From assembly GCA_951640195.1 (NCBI GenBank), contig OX621172.1, positions 1,302,001 through 1,366,000 on the forward strand: a DNA stretch of 64,000 nucleotides. Direction: 5' to 3'. Made by a program: the position numbers and the translations under genes. This document shows positions 24,024-36,000 of this stretch, in pieces. The notes beneath the pieces are model-generated. The model had not been told where the DNA came from. It was given only the letters and a program-made list of their open reading frames with translations, and ran no database searches. The first letter of the stretch is position 1. The number at the start of each line of letters is the position of its first letter. The stretch comes from Porpolomopsis calyptriformis. Taxonomy: Eukaryota > Basidiomycota > Agaricomycetes > Agaricales > Hygrophoraceae.

Positions 24024-26512
24024 ATGCAGGCAGGTCTCAAGTCGACTCTCTCAGAACAGTGCATGTCACTGCCAATTGCCAAAGGTGATGCCAAGAATTG
24101 GAAGGGCCAAAACACGGCTAGAATTTATTGTCATAGGCAAAGAAGCTATCATACGCGAAATTCGCAAAAATGCTGTCACAGTCCTCCTTGGGGAAACAGG
24201 TTCTGGCAAGACGACTCGTACGTTTCACGCTCGATTCACGATACCTTGTAGTGATACCAGAATTCTGATTTACAGAGGTTCCTCAATATATTCTCGATTC
24301 TGGGATTGCTGGCCATGGCACGATCGCGGTAACACAACCTAGAAGGGTGGCTGCGACCTCCCTTGCAGCCCGAGTGTCCGCCGAGCGGAATACTGTTATT
24401 GGCACGCTAGTTGGCTACTCGGTCCGTTTCGACGACGTATCCGGTCCGCAGACCCGAATCAAGTATCTCACAGATGGTATGATCATTCGCGAGTTGCTGC
24501 TGGACCCTCTCTTGTCACAGTACAGTGTGGTGATAGTGGATGAGGCGCATGAGCGGACATTGCGCACCGATTTATTACTTTCTAACTTGAAGACCATTCA
24601 GCGGAGGAGGAGTGAGAGTAACCCTCTCAAGATCGTCATTATGAGCGCGACATTGGATGCGGAAAAGGTCAGCAGGTTTTATGACGGGTGCCTATTTTTA
24701 CCAGTTCTTTGAATACCGGATGATTGATTGTCGTGTCTAGTGCCAAAGTTCTCTACGTCCAGGGTCGTCAACATCCTGTTGTAATTTTCCACACGGCCGA
24801 GAGTCAATCGGACTACATTGAAGCTGCATTACGAACATTTTTCCAAGTGCATACAACCCAACCACAAGGAGATGTTTTGATCTTCCTCCCAGGTAGTCTT
24901 CCGTCCCTTGCTGCTGTTGACGATCTCACCACGCTCCCAGGCCAGGATGATATCGAAAGTTTGTCAAGCTCTATCCAGTTATATACAAATCAATTACCTA
25001 GAGATGGTATGAATGTGAGTGCGTTTGTATCCTCTCACAAGTCATTTCCGACCACTCCCGGCTCCAGGTAGCGATTTGCCCAGTGTATGCGGCCCTTCCT
25101 CCAAGGCAACAATCAAAAATATTTATCCCACCTCCATCGAATACTCGCAAATGCATATTAGCTACCAACATTGCGGAAACCTCCATAACGATACCTGGCG
25201 TCAAGTATGTTATTGATACCGGAAAATTCAAGGAAAAACGGTTTTTGGCCCGAGGTAACGCTGGTGGTAAGTTATAAATACAGCGTTTCAGATTTGGCAC
25301 AATGTTCAAATTGGTTATAGGATTTGATGCTTTACTGACAAGAGATATCACGCAATCTTCTGCGATGCAGCGTGCTGGCCGTGCAGGACGAGAGGTTTGT
25401 CATCAGTTATATGATCCGGTTCATTTCTCTGTTTCACGATGGTACTGTGCCGCAGGCCAAAGGGCTGTGTTTCCGGCTATACACGGAACAAGCCTTCAAC
25501 TCTATGGACGTGTCTTCAGAACCAGAGATCTGTCGGTGTAGTCTCACATCAAGCTTCCTCCAGCTCAAGTGTCTTGGACAGGATCTCGACGAGCTAGACT
25601 TCTTGGACAAGCCAGAACCTGATGCTGGTGAGTTGGGTGTGATGCGTACCTGATCTAATTTATTGTTCATCCAACATCCCTCCACCAAGCGATTTCTGCG
25701 TTGAAGACCCTTTGGCTTCTGGGCGCGTTAGACACAAAAAAAGTTCTGACGGGGCTTGGGCGAGAAATGGCGTCCTTTCCTCTCGAACCCAACCACTCAC
25801 GCGCCATCCTGGCATCGAAAGAGCAAAATTGCACGGCTGATATGGTTGATATTATATCCATTTTATCCGCCTCGTCCAAGTTATTTTACGACGCGGTGGA
25901 GCTACGGGACCGTGCCGAGGAGGGGAGGCGACATTTTTGCCATCCTACTGGTGATCATCTAACCGTTCTGAACGCAGTCCAAACCTACCGGGACGTCGCC
26001 AGAGGGAGTTCGAAGGGGGAGCGGAGAAAATGGTGCCAAAAGCATTTTTTGAATGAGCGCACTTTGGTCGAGGCTTCCAAGATTCGCGATCAGCTGCAAA
26101 AGATTTGTTCACGACTGAACATTAATTGGAGATTGCGTCGAGATGATGACGATTCGTTGTTGAACAGCCTAGGTCGCGGGTTGATACAAAATGCCGCGTT
26201 TCTCCAACCCGATGGTTCGTACAAGCAAATCATGGGCCCATCTGTGAGGATAATGTTTTGGGTAGGTTTTTGAATGCATTCGAGCTGAATTCTGTGTAGG
26301 TTATCAAGATACATCCTAGTTCAACATTGGCGAACAGGAAGGTGCCTGCTATTATTTATGATGAACTGGTAAGCAAATATGATTTGACCTGAAAATAAGC
26401 TGATATATGTCACTTTTAGATATACACTACTCAGATATATGCACGAGGTGTATCGTCTGTGCCTATCAGCCTCTTTGAGTCACTTGGAGCCCTGAAATGC
26501 AGGGCTCATTGA
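24024..26512 (+). CDS. DHX33-like DEAH-box RNA helicase
   Basis: This is a complete SF2 DEAH helicase. Motif I is GETGSGKTTQ, Ia is VTQPRRVAAT, II is DEAH (VIVDEAHERT), III is SAT, IV FLPGQDDIE, V TNIAETSITIPG and VI QRAGRAGRE. The winged-helix, ratchet and OB regions follow (LGREMASFPLEPNHSRAIL, CQKHFLNERTL, GRGLIQNAAFLQPDGSY, VIKIHPSSTLANRKVPAIIY). The closest family by motif wording is DHX33 (AVTQPRRVAA, VLYVQGRQHPV), which acts in rRNA synthesis and translation initiation in animals. About nine introns of 48-65 nt interrupt it, the first splitting LPIAKG/KEAI. I chose ATG 24024 because it precedes the conserved SLPI motif. The stop is at 26510-26512. Confidence 0.85.
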
Positions 26513-26646
26513 CAATGGTTTTTTATAAAAGTACCTCAGATCAATAGATTCATTCCGCAATCACAAAACCGCTGGTAGTTCTGAGGAATCAAGCTAATAC
26601 AGTATCGCTAAATTTCTAATAAGAGATGTCTTACATGAGTACAGTA

Positions 26647-28057
26647 TTATTTTTTGAGTAGTTTTTCATGTAGTTCTGCACTCTTCAGTTTTGCTCGCAA
26701 GTAATCTAAACGGGCCTCGTATCGACTGATGACATGGGGCCGATGACGCTGGATATCTGTTGTCTCGCCGTCTGGGTGGTGGCTGGTTGTGGGCAGACCG
26801 TTCGAGAGAGGGACGGTCATCGGATTGCCGATAGAAGGGCGAGGGGGAGGAAGGCCATTCTTAGCAGAGGATGAGACGGAGAAGGCGGAGTTACTCCTGC
26901 GCAAGGATGAGGATGTGGATGAAGTACCCGATTTGGCGCGCACGAGACGATTCGACGTTGATGGAGGACCGAGGGAGATTCCGGATCGGACGGAGATGGT
27001 ATCGGAGTCGGATGGAGATGGAGATTGGAGATCGTTAAAGACGGCGTTGATGCGCTTTGCTTCGGCCTCGACTGCGAGGATTTCCTCGCGAATTTGGTTT
27101 GTTGTTGAAAGATTTCTTTCGTCCGGGAGACCGGTTATTCTGTCGGGGGGGAAGCATCTACTGGGGAAGGAGGAAGGGGGGGTAGGTGGCGGCCTGTCGG
27201 CTTGAGGCTTTGGATACATTATTGGGTATGGAGGGTGGGGTTGTCGGGTGAGGTTTGTATCGGATGGGATGCGTGAGCTCTGGGTTCGGATAGAGGAGTT
27301 ACTCTTCTTTCGGGTGAGGACGTTGCGGACGAAGAAGAAGGAGGAGCGGGAGGTGGTGGAGAAAATACTGGAAGTTTCATTCGCGGTGGAATGATTAGTT
27401 CGGTGGGTGGGACCACGGAGAAAATCGAGTAGAGTGGATGAAATGGAGGTTCTTGAAAGAACGGAAGGGGGACGTGATGGGCGAGGTTGAAAGGTGGGGG
27501 ATTGTGGGTGATGGGCGGCGGGAGAGTAAGAGGATGCTGGAAGGTAATCAGATGATTTAGTAGACATTGAATATAAAAGCTTACGGGTAGTGGAAGGACG
27601 TATTAGGGGAATGACAGGGTTCTCCATCGGAAGGCCTGCGGTCCGGGTAGCAAAACGTTCGAATAAGTTTTGTCGGAGGAGACGGTACTCGTCACTGCTT
27701 CTTACGGGAATAGATCTCAGGTAGGTTGAGGTGAAGGGAGTGGTTACTCGCCTGAGCAGACCTTCGGAATTAGCAGCGGCGAGTTGGTTAAGCTGTTGGG
27801 CGAGAGTGAGGCTAAAGTGGAAAGGGTGAATACGGATAGGAATGGGGATGGATGGGACGAACGTGGTGGACTCATTGGAGTGGGAATCGAGAGGTAGTGA
27901 GGGCAAAGTAGCGATGCTCGCCGTGGTGGGTTGAGCATGCTTGCCGTACTTTGTATATAGATGAGGTATGTGAGGGGATGCTGGAGAGGACACTCACGAA
28001 TCTGGAGCGTATGAGACGGACTAAGTCACTCTCGTCGATGGTCTTGAATAAGCGCAT
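26647..28057 (-). CDS. Unrecognised Ser/Pro-rich protein
   Basis: I do not recognise the family. Exon 1 (28057 to about 27998) encodes MRLFKTIDESDLVRLIRSRF. A 47-nt intron (gtgagt...caaag) joins it to YGKHAQPTTASIATLPSLPL and a single long exon to the stop at 26647. Two more structured parts stand out: the N-terminal region with FHFSLTLAQQLNQLAAANSE, and the C-terminal helix RYEARLDYLRAKLKSAELHE with NQIREEILAVEAEAKRINAV before it. The middle 250 residues are Ser, Thr, Pro and Arg rich and likely disordered. It is convergent with the DEAH helicase gene and 471 bp divergent from the mucin gene. Confidence 0.6.
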
Positions 28058-28528
28058 GAGAAATGTATGTTTAGCACGGGATCATCGAGGCAATGATATT
28101 GATTCGTAACCGTCTTGAATTTGATGGTCTCCCCGATTTTTTTTTTTGTTGGAAATTTACTTTACAATCCTCATCTCTCCTCGTATCTCCCTCTTCCTCG
28201 TATCCCCCTCGTCTTCTGTTTTTTTTTTCCTTATTTTTTTAAAGGCACAAACATTTTATTGACCTGTACAGCCACAATTTGTTCGAATCAACGCCACCTA
28301 CCTCCGCTCTCACCCTTCCCCCTCATCCCCATATTAGACCCCAACCCACCCTCGTTCATCTTCTTCTTTACCGTCGTGTTCACAGGTTGTGCGGTCGAGC
28401 TTTTCAACGCTCGATCCACCCCACCAACACGGCCCCATTGCTATTCCTCACAGTAGCCTTCACGTTCCTTCTCCAGGCCCTTCCTTCCTGACCCCAAAAA
28501 GGATCGCTTTCCACACCCTGTATCACCA
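28058..28528. other. Divergent intergenic region with T- and CT-rich tracts
   Basis: It is pyrimidine-rich on the plus strand (runs of T near 28137-28147 and 28219-28240, then CCTC/CCTT-rich sequence), as common in fungal promoters. It leads into the mucin gene. Frames here are low-complexity and not supported as genes. Confidence 0.4.
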
Positions 28529-31427
28529 ATGCATATCCCCCTCCTCTCCCTCCTCTTTCTCATTCCCCTCTGTCAATCCGCCCACGCCCTTCACTCCTCT
28601 TTTGGTCTCTCTCACGTCCGTCGCTCGTTGGCACTCAAGAGAGACCTTTACCTTCGGCAAACCGTTGGCACTCCCCCACGTACGTATTTTTTTTTCCATC
28701 ACACATACCATCTCTCTTACTTTTATTCCCCTCCTAGCCGCCGCTGATACAGGCACTACCGTTATCCTTCCTCCCGTCTCCAAATCAGTCACCCCTAGCG
28801 GTAATGGCTCTCCTCCACCCAATACTTCGACGGCTAGCTCGTCTACCCCTACATCCTCACCAGATTCATTGACCACCTCGACGACAGTCTCGTCCACCCC
28901 CACCCCCACCCCAACAGATTCCCCCACCACAACCACAACCGATTCCTCTACCACCGCAACGCACTCGTCTACCTCAACAGACACCACTTCGGCTGCGACG
29001 GATTTGTCCACCTCAACCGGTACCACCTCGACTTCCTCCGCTTCGATTGGTACCACCTCGACTTCCTCCGCTTCGACTGGTACCACCTCGACGGATTTGT
29101 CCACCTCAACTAGTACCACATCCACTTCCTCCATCTCGATTGGTACCACCGCAACAGATTTGTCCACTTCAACTAGTACCACCTCGACGGATTTGTCCAC
29201 CTCAACTAGTACCACCTCCACTTCCTCCATCTCGATTGGTACCACTGCAACAGATTTGTCCACTTCAACTAGTACCACCTCGGTTTCTTCTACCTCGACT
29301 GGTACCACGACAGATTTGTCCACCTCAACTAGTACCACCTCGACTTCCTTAATCTCGACTGGTACCACCGCAACCGATTTGTCTACCTCAACTAGTACCA
29401 CCTCAACCGCCACTGATTCGTCCGCGTTGACAAGTACTACCTCGACGACAATAGATTTGCCTACCTCGTCTCTCGTCGTTACTCATCAGCTCACGACCCC
29501 CACACTGACCTCTAGCCTAACGGATTCGTCCACCACCACTGGTTCCTCTACCGGCCAGACTACACCATCATCAGGTTCATCCACACAGACCTCCAGCTCA
29601 ACAGATGGCTCTACTTTGATCAGTTCGTCTACCTTGCCAGGTACTTCTCTCCAACAGTCACAGGCTTCGGATTCGTCTACGACCACTTCCAGCTCTTCTG
29701 CAACCAACACGACGCCCACAGGCGGTTCTACCTTGACCGTCTCTCTGCCAGATGTGACTACAACCGCGGCAACGTCCACGTCTACCGATTGCACTGGCCT
29801 TCTGGGTTGCGTCTTGTCCAGTATTCTAGGGTCGAGCTCCTCCACGGCCACTCCATCTGATACTGGAACGTTAACAAGCAGCGCTGATGTCACAACCACC
29901 TCTGCTGACACCGTCACTACTTCTCCAACCAGTAATCTAGTCAATTCCGTGACCAACGTAGTCATATCGCCTGTCCTTGGAACATCAACTACTTCCGATT
30001 TCGCTAGCGTCACTGCTTCTGCGACCAATAATCCGATCTCATCAGTTATTAGTCCCGTGACTAGCATCGTGTCCTCTGTTCTTGCACCATCCAGTACTGC
30101 CATCAGTCCCCCTCCAGCTAATGATACCACTCCGTCAGTCTCCATTACCTTTCATTCACTTATCTGAATTTAATCTCTTCTTTTTCAGGGCGTCGACTGG
30201 CGCGACTACTAGCGATCAGATCACTTCTTTGGCGAGCGCAGGGTCAACGGAAGTCATCAGTTTCCCGTCCACCACGTTGACTTCCACTGGCACAGGTAGC
30301 AATTTGGCCACAATTAGTGGGGGTTTGTCCTCGAGCCCAACTCCAGTCACGATTGCATCCGGATTCTCGTTCCTCACCCAATCGACCCTCGTGGTCACCT
30401 CCGTTCCTTCCAGCACTCCCGTGACAACACTCTCTAATCCAGATCAGCCCACGATGACGTTTAGCCCTGACCCTTCGGCAACAGCGGTACCGAGCCAGGC
30501 TCCCCTTCCTACTGGTGCACCTGCCAGGATCTATCCCCAGAACGGAACGGATCCCAACACAGCTGACTTGACGGGCTACACGTTTATCAGCATCTTGTTC
30601 AATTTAGACTTGAACTGGTTGTTTGTCACGCAGAATTCAGAAGCATCTGGTCAAATTTTTGCCTATCTCCCGCCCGTCCTAACCACTGCCCTTAACATCC
30701 CAGGTAAGCCCCTTTATTTCAGGGAATCAATTCGCCATACTCACCTTTTTTGAATACCTTTCAACCAGCCGATCATGTGTTGACATTTGCTCTCCAAGTG
30801 TGGGTACCTTCGACGTACAGCGGCCCTTCAGATGCCCAGCAGCTGAGTACCATGTGGCTTGGCTATATTCCAGACGATCAGCTCAATACCTTGGCCGCAC
30901 AAATCAAGGCAAAGCAGTCGCCATTTTATACTGGCACCACAGGCATCCCTGCGGAATTGGCTGCCAAAGTCGTCTCGTCCTTCGGTCTCAATTCGGTCCC
31001 GAACCCTAACTCTGGGATCGGCAGCGGTAACTCACCTATCTCTTCGAATTCCCAGGCCACATCACAAGAGAAGACTAGACAAGACGCTATCATCGGTGTC
31101 GTTAGCGCTCTTGGTGCATTCGCCGTGATCGTTCTAGCCGTCCTTATCTATCGCTCATTTAAGCGACGGCGAGAACTTGCTCACCATCGGCTATCAGGCC
31201 AGGACTATATGGCTGGTCACCGTCCTGAGGGTCGAGAATTCGATGAGGACAGCCTTGGTGGACAACGGAGAAGAAGTTTCTATTATGCCGAGGACTCGCT
31301 GCGTGGGTTCCAGAATGAGCAGCAGAATACTGAGAGCGCTCCCCACCCCCCACCAATGAGTCAGCGGAGAGTGGTTCCAGGTGCCATCGGGCCACCTGTG
31401 TTGACCGAGAGCAGTATGAACTGGTAG
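28529..31427 (+). CDS. Msb2-like signalling mucin (HOG/filamentation MAPK sensor)
   Basis: The start MHIPLLSLLFLIPLCQSAHA is a signal peptide. After an intron (about 28680-28738) comes a Ser/Thr-rich mucin domain of over 450 residues with tandem repeats. Introns near 30129-30189 and 30702-30768 lead to a globular extracellular part (YTFISILFNLDLNWLFVTQN, SGQIFAYLPPVLTTALNI, VWVPSTYSG). This has the look of the Hkr1-Msb2 homology domain: a predicted ligand-free membrane-proximal sensor. One membrane segment (AIIGVVSALGAFAVIVLAVL) and a cytosolic tail of about 85 residues with basic stop-transfer (YRSFKRRREL) follow. The family senses osmotic or surface cues upstream of Cdc42 and MAPK cascades. 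Alternative: another mucin-like anchored wall protein. It is convergent with Ypd1, itself a HOG-pathway protein. Confidence 0.65.
29000..29430 (+). repeat. Coding minisatellite in the mucin domain
   Basis: Imperfect units built on TSTTSTSS-STGTT and ATDLSTSTSTTS repeat about 8-10 times, with blocks such as gatttgtccacctcaacta recurring. The periodicity keeps the antisense frame open as well. Copy number is likely to vary between strains, as in other fungal mucins. Confidence 0.75.
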
Positions 31428-32010
31428 AGGACAATCAAAATCCACGGCAAAACGGTCCCCCTCCATTATTCACAGATACCTTCTTGGATTTTTTTTTTCT
31501 TTTCGTTTGGCCGTTCACGTTCAGCTCTGAACTGGATATTTTCTTTACCGTTGGTATGTATAGAGGAAAGGCGCAGCATACTTATTATCTCCCGCTTTCT
31601 CCACTGCGTCCGTTATTCATGCATTTATTCTCTTTATTAATATACACTTTTCAATATTTATTGTCAAAGTCTTGCTATCGCTATGAGAAGGCAACGAAAT
31701 ACAGTACTTACTGTACAATCTCACACACATACGTTGAGTTAGTTTTACCACCCAGTGGTGTCGAAAAAATCAGCGTGATAATGAATCGATCAGGGCCGTC
31801 CTCAGCGCTTATTCGTGACACGCATCGTGAAAAACCTGCGCGACCAGGATCCCTCCCCTCTTCAAGCGTTCTCCTGAGCAGCGATCCGCTTTAGACCATT
31901 GATGATGCCAAGCTATCGGCTTGCAATGGTCCTCATATTGACGCTCCTAGTCGCCCCGCCATCATCCCCTTCTCACCCCCCCACCCCGCCCCGCCCGCCT
32001 CCAGCTTCGT
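31428..32010. other. Convergent intergenic region
   Basis: This is the gap between the mucin and Ypd1 stop codons. It contains T-rich and AT-rich sequence consistent with two 3' untranslated regions. I see no gene in it. Confidence 0.4.
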
Positions 32011-32609
32011 TCAAGGTTCTTTCCCACCTCGATCGTCATACCAATTCCGTAGCCACCTCTCTGCCGCTTTGTGTTCTCCCTTTACCTCGCCCAACAGCCT
32101 CTCGATTTTTCCGAGAGCATCCTCTTCCGTCAAGTCGGCGCCTACGTCCTCATCTCGCAACTGTCCGTAGTGTTGTATTTTCTCGCACGAGGCTTGCACT
32201 TTCGACACACCAAGGGCCGCCGAAGACCCTTTGAGAAAGTGCCCGAGAGAGGAAAGTCTGGCGAGGTCCTTCATCTTCCTGGAATTTGCACATGGATGAA
32301 CGGGGTTGAGAGGGAAAAAAAAGAAAAAAAGACAAAAACAACAACAACAGGAAATGACTGTATAAGGTAGAACGGGAAAGGGTTGGGTACGCACAATGCA
32401 TCATCCATTTCGGTGAATGTCGATCTAGCCTGCGCAAAATAAGCCCAGGTCATCCCTTGTGAAAATTCATACGACTCGTCCTCGTCAAGGTCAAGAATTT
32501 GTCGGAATGTCTCCATGTCGATAACAGAGGGGGAGGGGCGTTTGGGGAGCGATTCGACCAGTAGTGAATGGTTAGCATGAGGAGGAGGGTCAACGATAGT
32601 CGAAGCCAT
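32011..32609 (-). CDS. YPD1: Ypd1 histidine-containing phosphotransfer protein
   Basis: Ypd1 relays phosphate from hybrid histidine kinases to the response regulators Ssk1 and Skn7. Exon 1 encodes MASTIVDPPP to EMDDAL, including VIDMETFRQILDLDEDES, the typical Ypd1 opening helix. A 120-nt class intron (about 32287-32395) joins it to KMKDLARLSSLGHFLKGSSA. The HPt motif HFLKGSSAALG contains the phospho-accepting His at about residue 85. The predicted length is 160 residues, close to yeast Ypd1 (167). It ends with an acidic/basic helix and the TGA at 32011-32013. A perfect CRE lies 70 bp upstream. Confidence 0.9.
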
Positions 32610-33060
32610 ATATTGGTATGTTGGAGGTGAACTTGGGCACAGCAGCAGTCACAGACTACTCTCGGACGGAGCCGTCAATGACGTCATAGTTTTTCACTGC
32701 CTTTATTGGGATGCTTTGTCATACACTACAAAAAACATACTTTGTCAGCAGTACAATCAGACCCCTCACAACACATACACTCTCTGTAGCTCAGTTACTG
32801 TTTTCCTGATGTAGCAATTATGATAGATAGTAGAAGTTACATGTTTATTTCACTACTGCATGCAAGGTTTTGGCTGACAAGGTCAGCATTTTCCTTGTAG
32901 TACCAAAATGGTTTCATTTTCGATGTGGAATATAATTAGCTGTAAAAAGGCTGGACATTGTAGAGTATAGTGAGTGCAGCATCCCAGTTTTACAAGATTG
33001 TATCTAATACACTTATAATTGTGCGTAATACAAAAAAAAAAAAATCGTTGAGGAAAAAAC
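32610..33060. promoter_or_regulatory. Ypd1 promoter region
   Basis: This 451-bp gap between the Ypd1 start and the RasGEF stop codon contains no supported gene. Besides the CRE it holds AT-rich sequence and a run of A near 33032-33044. Confidence 0.45.
32679..32686. promoter_or_regulatory. Perfect CRE/ATF site (TGACGTCA)
   Basis: The palindrome TGACGTCA lies 70 bp upstream of the Ypd1 ATG. In fungi this site binds Atf1/Sko1-type bZIP factors, which are MAPK (Sty1/Hog1) targets. Function here is inferred from sequence and gene identity. Confidence 0.5.
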
Positions 33061-36000
33061 CTACAAGAAGCCACTCTCTTGCAGCAATCTTGCCATTTTT
33101 TCATCTTCCCTCTCGCGAGGTTCTCGCTCGAGACTGAGGTTCCAGAAGCGGTCACGAATATCTACAGTATCACTGAACTGATTGAGTGACTCTTCTATAA
33201 AAGCGAGTACGGAAGGGATCGGGTGAAACGAGAAGGGTTGTGATTGCCATCTCTTGATATCTTGTATCACCTCCGATGCTTTTTGGCGTTTCCGGAAATT
33301 GACAATGTTGGGAGATAGATTATCCTTGCTGCCGTCTTGGATGAATTGAAGGGTTGTAAGGAAAACGCCTAGGCATAACATATTAATTTAACTTTCTGTG
33401 TCGAAAGACGGATCTCATACCAATGAAAGGTACGCAAGGTGGTATCACCGAAGCCAATGTCAATCTGTAGTTGTTAAAATTCTTATTTGAGTCGATAGTC
33501 ATCTCGCAGGCTGAAAGTTGGGCCATGAATTTCGTGTTAACTTGCTCCCATGTTCGTTTGAGGCGACGAATGGGGGGTGTATTGAGACCAGACGTAATGG
33601 CAACCATCGTGGAATAATTATGGAGCGCTCGACACCGCTGCAGAAATGTTAATCAATAGAATGGTCAATCAAGGATGAGCAACTCACGTCCGCAACGCTG
33701 ATAAATTGTTTCACTGCCGTCGCACGACGTCTCGAGTCTTCCTTGCTAAGAACAGATTCTGCTACCCAATCCGCGATCTGAAAACTATAGCAGGGAAGAG
33801 TAAATTCGAGGAGAATGGATCTTACCCGATTGCTTGTCCGGATAACAGCAGCAATATTGTCATTGTGCTCTCCCCTCTGTTCTCGCGATCGTTGCAGACA
33901 CTCCATGGGCCTAATTTTCTGGTATAATTGACTTTCCATGATAGTTAGCTGTCTCGCTAATTCGAGCGGATCTATATCAAGCAACTTGAGCTTCTTTGAT
34001 GTTTTCGGGAGGATGGAAGGAGGGGGAGCTTGAAGGGTAGCTGTCATTTTTATCGCGTCCGTTCCTCTTTGCTGCTCACAAGGTGTCAAAGAGGGGCATG
34101 TGACGCAAAAATGCAAACATACCGCACGTTCAATGGATATCATCAATTGTTTGGCCGCTGCAAAACGAATCACTTCCTCGTCGGAAATGAACTCTTTCAT
34201 TCGATCGAGGATATACATGTCCTCCTTTTCGAGTATGTCGTCGTCAACCACCATGGATTTGAATGTGTTGAGTACACTTGGAGTAAATGGATCAGCTGCA
34301 TTTTATGAGAAATTGTGCACTATTTGCTGACCGCATTTGGATGACGTGTTGCTTCAACTTAGTCCATTCTTCAAGCTCGACGGCTGTTAGTTCAGGAGGT
34401 GATTTGATCCAAAAGCGCTGCACAAGGAGATCAAACAACTCATCGAGAGTTGTGAAAGATTTATACGTCATCAAGAACGTCTTTATGAACGCTGGATCTA
34501 TTTCACTTGTTGAATTTCTTCTCAAATAAGAAAAAAGTTGAGGGGCTTACCACCGTGTTCATGTGCTGTCAATCGTTCTACTAATGCGGGAACAGTTCCC
34601 CCTCTCACCCCACCATCCGGATCGATCAATATATCAGTCGGGCTGTATGTCGGTCGTAGGTACCATGGCTCAAGATCAGCATTTACAGTATTAATATAAT
34701 GCTGTGGGGCTTCATCCCCCAGAATATCCCGAACTTTATCTCCTCTTCGAGGAGCGGGCCTAATGGGAGCCGTGGCTACAAATGGGGATCACATCAGCGC
34801 CAACCGATGCAAAGAATTTAGACTGGACGTACAATCGTCATCGAAGAGTGGACTAGAGGTGTCTTCCCGGGCTGGGTATGACGCAGAGTCTGATGAATCT
34901 TTCTTCGAGGGATCAACGGTATGCACCAAATCCGACCGAGAGGGAGAACGCTTCAAAGCAGTCTCAGAAGTAGGCGGAATGTCCCCATTATCCTGCATCT
35001 TAGATTCTGGCGGTCGGAACGCAAGTTCGATGTCGACCACATCATCGCCTTCTGAGTAATATAGACTTTGCAAAAATGTGGATGTAGGACGAAGAGCGCC
35101 GCCAAATTGGTTGTCAATCATGCTCAAACGTGACATTCGCCACTCGATTGATCCGTTGTAATCACCCTGGGCCATATCTGCTTGATTGTGACCAACTGAC
35201 AACAGCTCCTCAAGAGTTTGTTGCACGACCCTCAAATTAGATCTTGAGGAATTTGCTAGTGACTCGAGTGAGGCCAACCTGTCTCGGTCCTGTTGATTAC
35301 TTTCCGAAGACCGAAGGGACTGGATTGTCAGGAGCAGAGAAGAGCCGTCATCGTACAAAGACTGGACCGCCGCCTCTAGACTGCGAACAAGGAATCGGGC
35401 TTTGTCCACAGTTTGTGCATACAGCTCATTAGTCGGAGGCTGCCCTGAAGACTGGGAGATTCCATCGATATCAACGTGCCGTGCCACATGGATACTGGAC
35501 AACAACGAAAGGAAAGATGAAAGGTGAGCGACGGTATCTTGACCTTCTGCGTACACGCGATTAGCTGGATGAAATAATAAGTCAGGACAGAGGAGGCAAG
35601 AAAAACTAAATATTTACCTGAATCACTGACTGGGTTGTGCAAGGATTGGAACAAGACAGAAAAGCGTTCCTCCACTTTCTGAAGGTAAGCTGACAACTCG
35701 GAGACTACCTCAGTCCCCAAGATTCTCCTGGGCGATTCATCGTCATCGAGCGCAACCCATCCAAAACCCTTCCAGCTGCCAGCAGTACCTGCTCCTACCA
35801 ATCCCATACCAACGTTGGCGGTTGAGAAGACGCCCACGAGCCGCTTGAAGCCCGTTCCTCCACCGTCCGTAGCTTCCTGGTTACGGTATCGCTCTGCCGC
35901 GAGTACAAACGCGACAATAGCACGTTCAAGTTCCTCTGCATCACCTTCAATGCGATTCGAGGGATTAAGTTCGGAGGAGCGTGAATCATACTGCATTGCC

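Noticed and set aside
26789..27205. 138-codon plus-strand frame opposite the unrecognised Ser-rich gene
   Set aside because: It is a shadow of the minus-strand gene in Ser/Pro-rich sequence, with no initiation context or domain.
28523..29413. 296-codon open frame on the minus strand opposite the mucin gene
   Set aside because: It is antisense to the Ser/Thr repeat DNA and consists of VEVDKSV-type repeats. The periodic code keeps the reverse frame open by chance.
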